Source of the DNA: Brucellaceae bacterium | GTDB lineage: Bacteria > Pseudomonadota > Alphaproteobacteria > Rhizobiales > Rhizobiaceae | Direction of reading: 5' to 3' | Assembly: GCA_031253705.1 (NCBI GenBank) | Contig: JAIRVW010000187.1 | Span: forward strand, 1 to 5,997 | DNA length: 5,997 nucleotides | In this document: positions 5,467 to 5,997 of the stretch, piece after piece | How positions within the stretch are numbered: the first letter of the stretch is position 1 | How the letters are laid out: every line of letters begins with the position of its first letter | Translations under genes and position numbers: made by a program | Notes under the pieces: model-generated | Told to the model about the DNA's origin: nothing | What the model saw: only the letters and a program-made list of their open reading frames with translations | The model's database searches: none

Positions 5467-5997
5467 TCAAGAGGAGAATTCTTTGTCTTTGTGACCAAGA
5501 ATAGCCAGCAAGGTTATGGCCGCTGCAACCAGCAGATACAGGCCCACATGTGCAAGGCTGTAGGTTGTTGCCAGCCATGTCGCAATATACGGCGCCAGAG
5601 ACGCACCAAAAATACTGGCCATGTTAAAGGTCATCGAAGCACCGGTATAACGAACGGCTGTCGGGAATGGCGAAGCCAGAGCCGCACCGATCGGGCCATA
5701 GGTCATGCCCATCAGCGCAAAACCGATGATCGAGCACAAGACTGCACCGACAACACCTGCACTCAGCAGCGGCGCCATGACCAGACCAAACAGACCAATA
5801 CCGATTGTGGTGAGGATCATGATAAAGCGGCGGCCAAAACGGTCAGACAGCAGACCGGAAACCGGAATCAGCAGACCGAAGAATGCAACACCAACCATCT
5901 GAATGAACAGGAACTGCTCACGGGTATAGCCCATACCTGCCTGCTCCACAGGACGGGTCGCCCATGACAGAATGAACACGGTCATCAGATAGAACAG
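5467..5997 (-). CDS. MFS transporter of the metabolite:H+ symporter (MHS) type, C-terminal part (runs off the right edge)
   Basis: The last 176 codons of the gene are present; the reading frame is open to the window edge, so the N-terminal half and the start lie outside. An in-frame ATG at 5985 is internal and not a plausible start. The visible part contains about five to six hydrophobic segments, consistent with the C-terminal six-helix half of a major facilitator. GLLSDRFGRR (visible residues about 48-57) is the conserved loop motif between helices, here the copy in the second half (helix 8-9). The segment from TYGPIGAALASPFPTAVRYTG to ASIFGASLAPYIATWL closely follows the pattern of MHS-family members such as ShiA, KgtP and YhjE. 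These carry small organic acids or osmolytes with protons across the inner membrane; the substrate cannot be read from this fragment. The tail GHKDKEFSS is cytoplasmic. A strong terminator follows the stop. Confidence 0.88.
   Translation of the reverse strand: MFYLMTVFILSWATRPVEQAGMGYTREQFLFIQMVGVAFFGLLIPVSGLLSDRFGRRFIMILTTIGIGLFGLVMAPLLSAGVVGAVLCSIIGFALMGMTYGPIGAALASPFPTAVRYTGASMTFNMASIFGASLAPYIATWLATTYSLAHVGLYLLVAAAITLLAILGHKDKEFSS

Noticed and set aside
5383..5967. Plus-strand open frame opposite the MFS transporter
   Set aside because: The translation is rich in Gln, Arg, Thr and His, as expected from the reverse of hydrophobic membrane codons; it also reads through the terminator hairpin.

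Overview
The window is a compact stretch of ordinary bacterial chromosome with eight protein-coding genes, two of them cut by the window edges. I see no mobile element, CRISPR array, rRNA or tRNA gene. The TIGR03862-type flavoprotein, extensin-like peptidase, DUF924 protein and MHS-type transporter suggest an alphaproteobacterium. A Brucellaceae/Hyphomicrobiales-like host with moderate GC is my best guess, but it rests on protein resemblance from memory, not on a search. An RsmJ-type methyltransferase fits a gammaproteobacterium more easily, so the assignment is tentative.

Left part (1-1447). The 5' end of a secreted DUF4377-like protein gene runs off the left edge on the minus strand. It is divergent from a 409-residue FAD/NAD(P)-type flavoprotein on the plus strand.

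Middle left (1444-2732). A minus-strand pair, rluA then rsmJ, encodes two RNA-modifying enzymes: a 23S rRNA/tRNA pseudouridine synthase and a 16S rRNA guanine-N2 methyltransferase. Only 8 nt separate them, so they look translationally coupled. The rsmJ stop overlaps the flavoprotein stop tail to tail in the shared bases TTAA.

Middle right (2885-4767). On the plus strand, divergent from rluA, lies an exported extensin-like/M15-fold peptidoglycan peptidase with a Pro/Lys-rich linker. It is followed by a full-length Ada protein, which combines DNA alkylation repair with transcriptional activation.

Right part (4769-5997). Two minus-strand genes follow: a DUF924 protein converging on ada with a 1-nt gap, and the C-terminal half of an MHS-family MFS transporter. 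A strong intrinsic terminator follows the transporter. The genes look like independent housekeeping or stress functions apart from the rluA-rsmJ pair. I found no convincing new multi-gene system. The most interesting details are the non-canonical HxH site of the extensin-like peptidase, the N-terminally short RsmJ coupled to RluA, and a palindrome at the ada/DUF924 junction.
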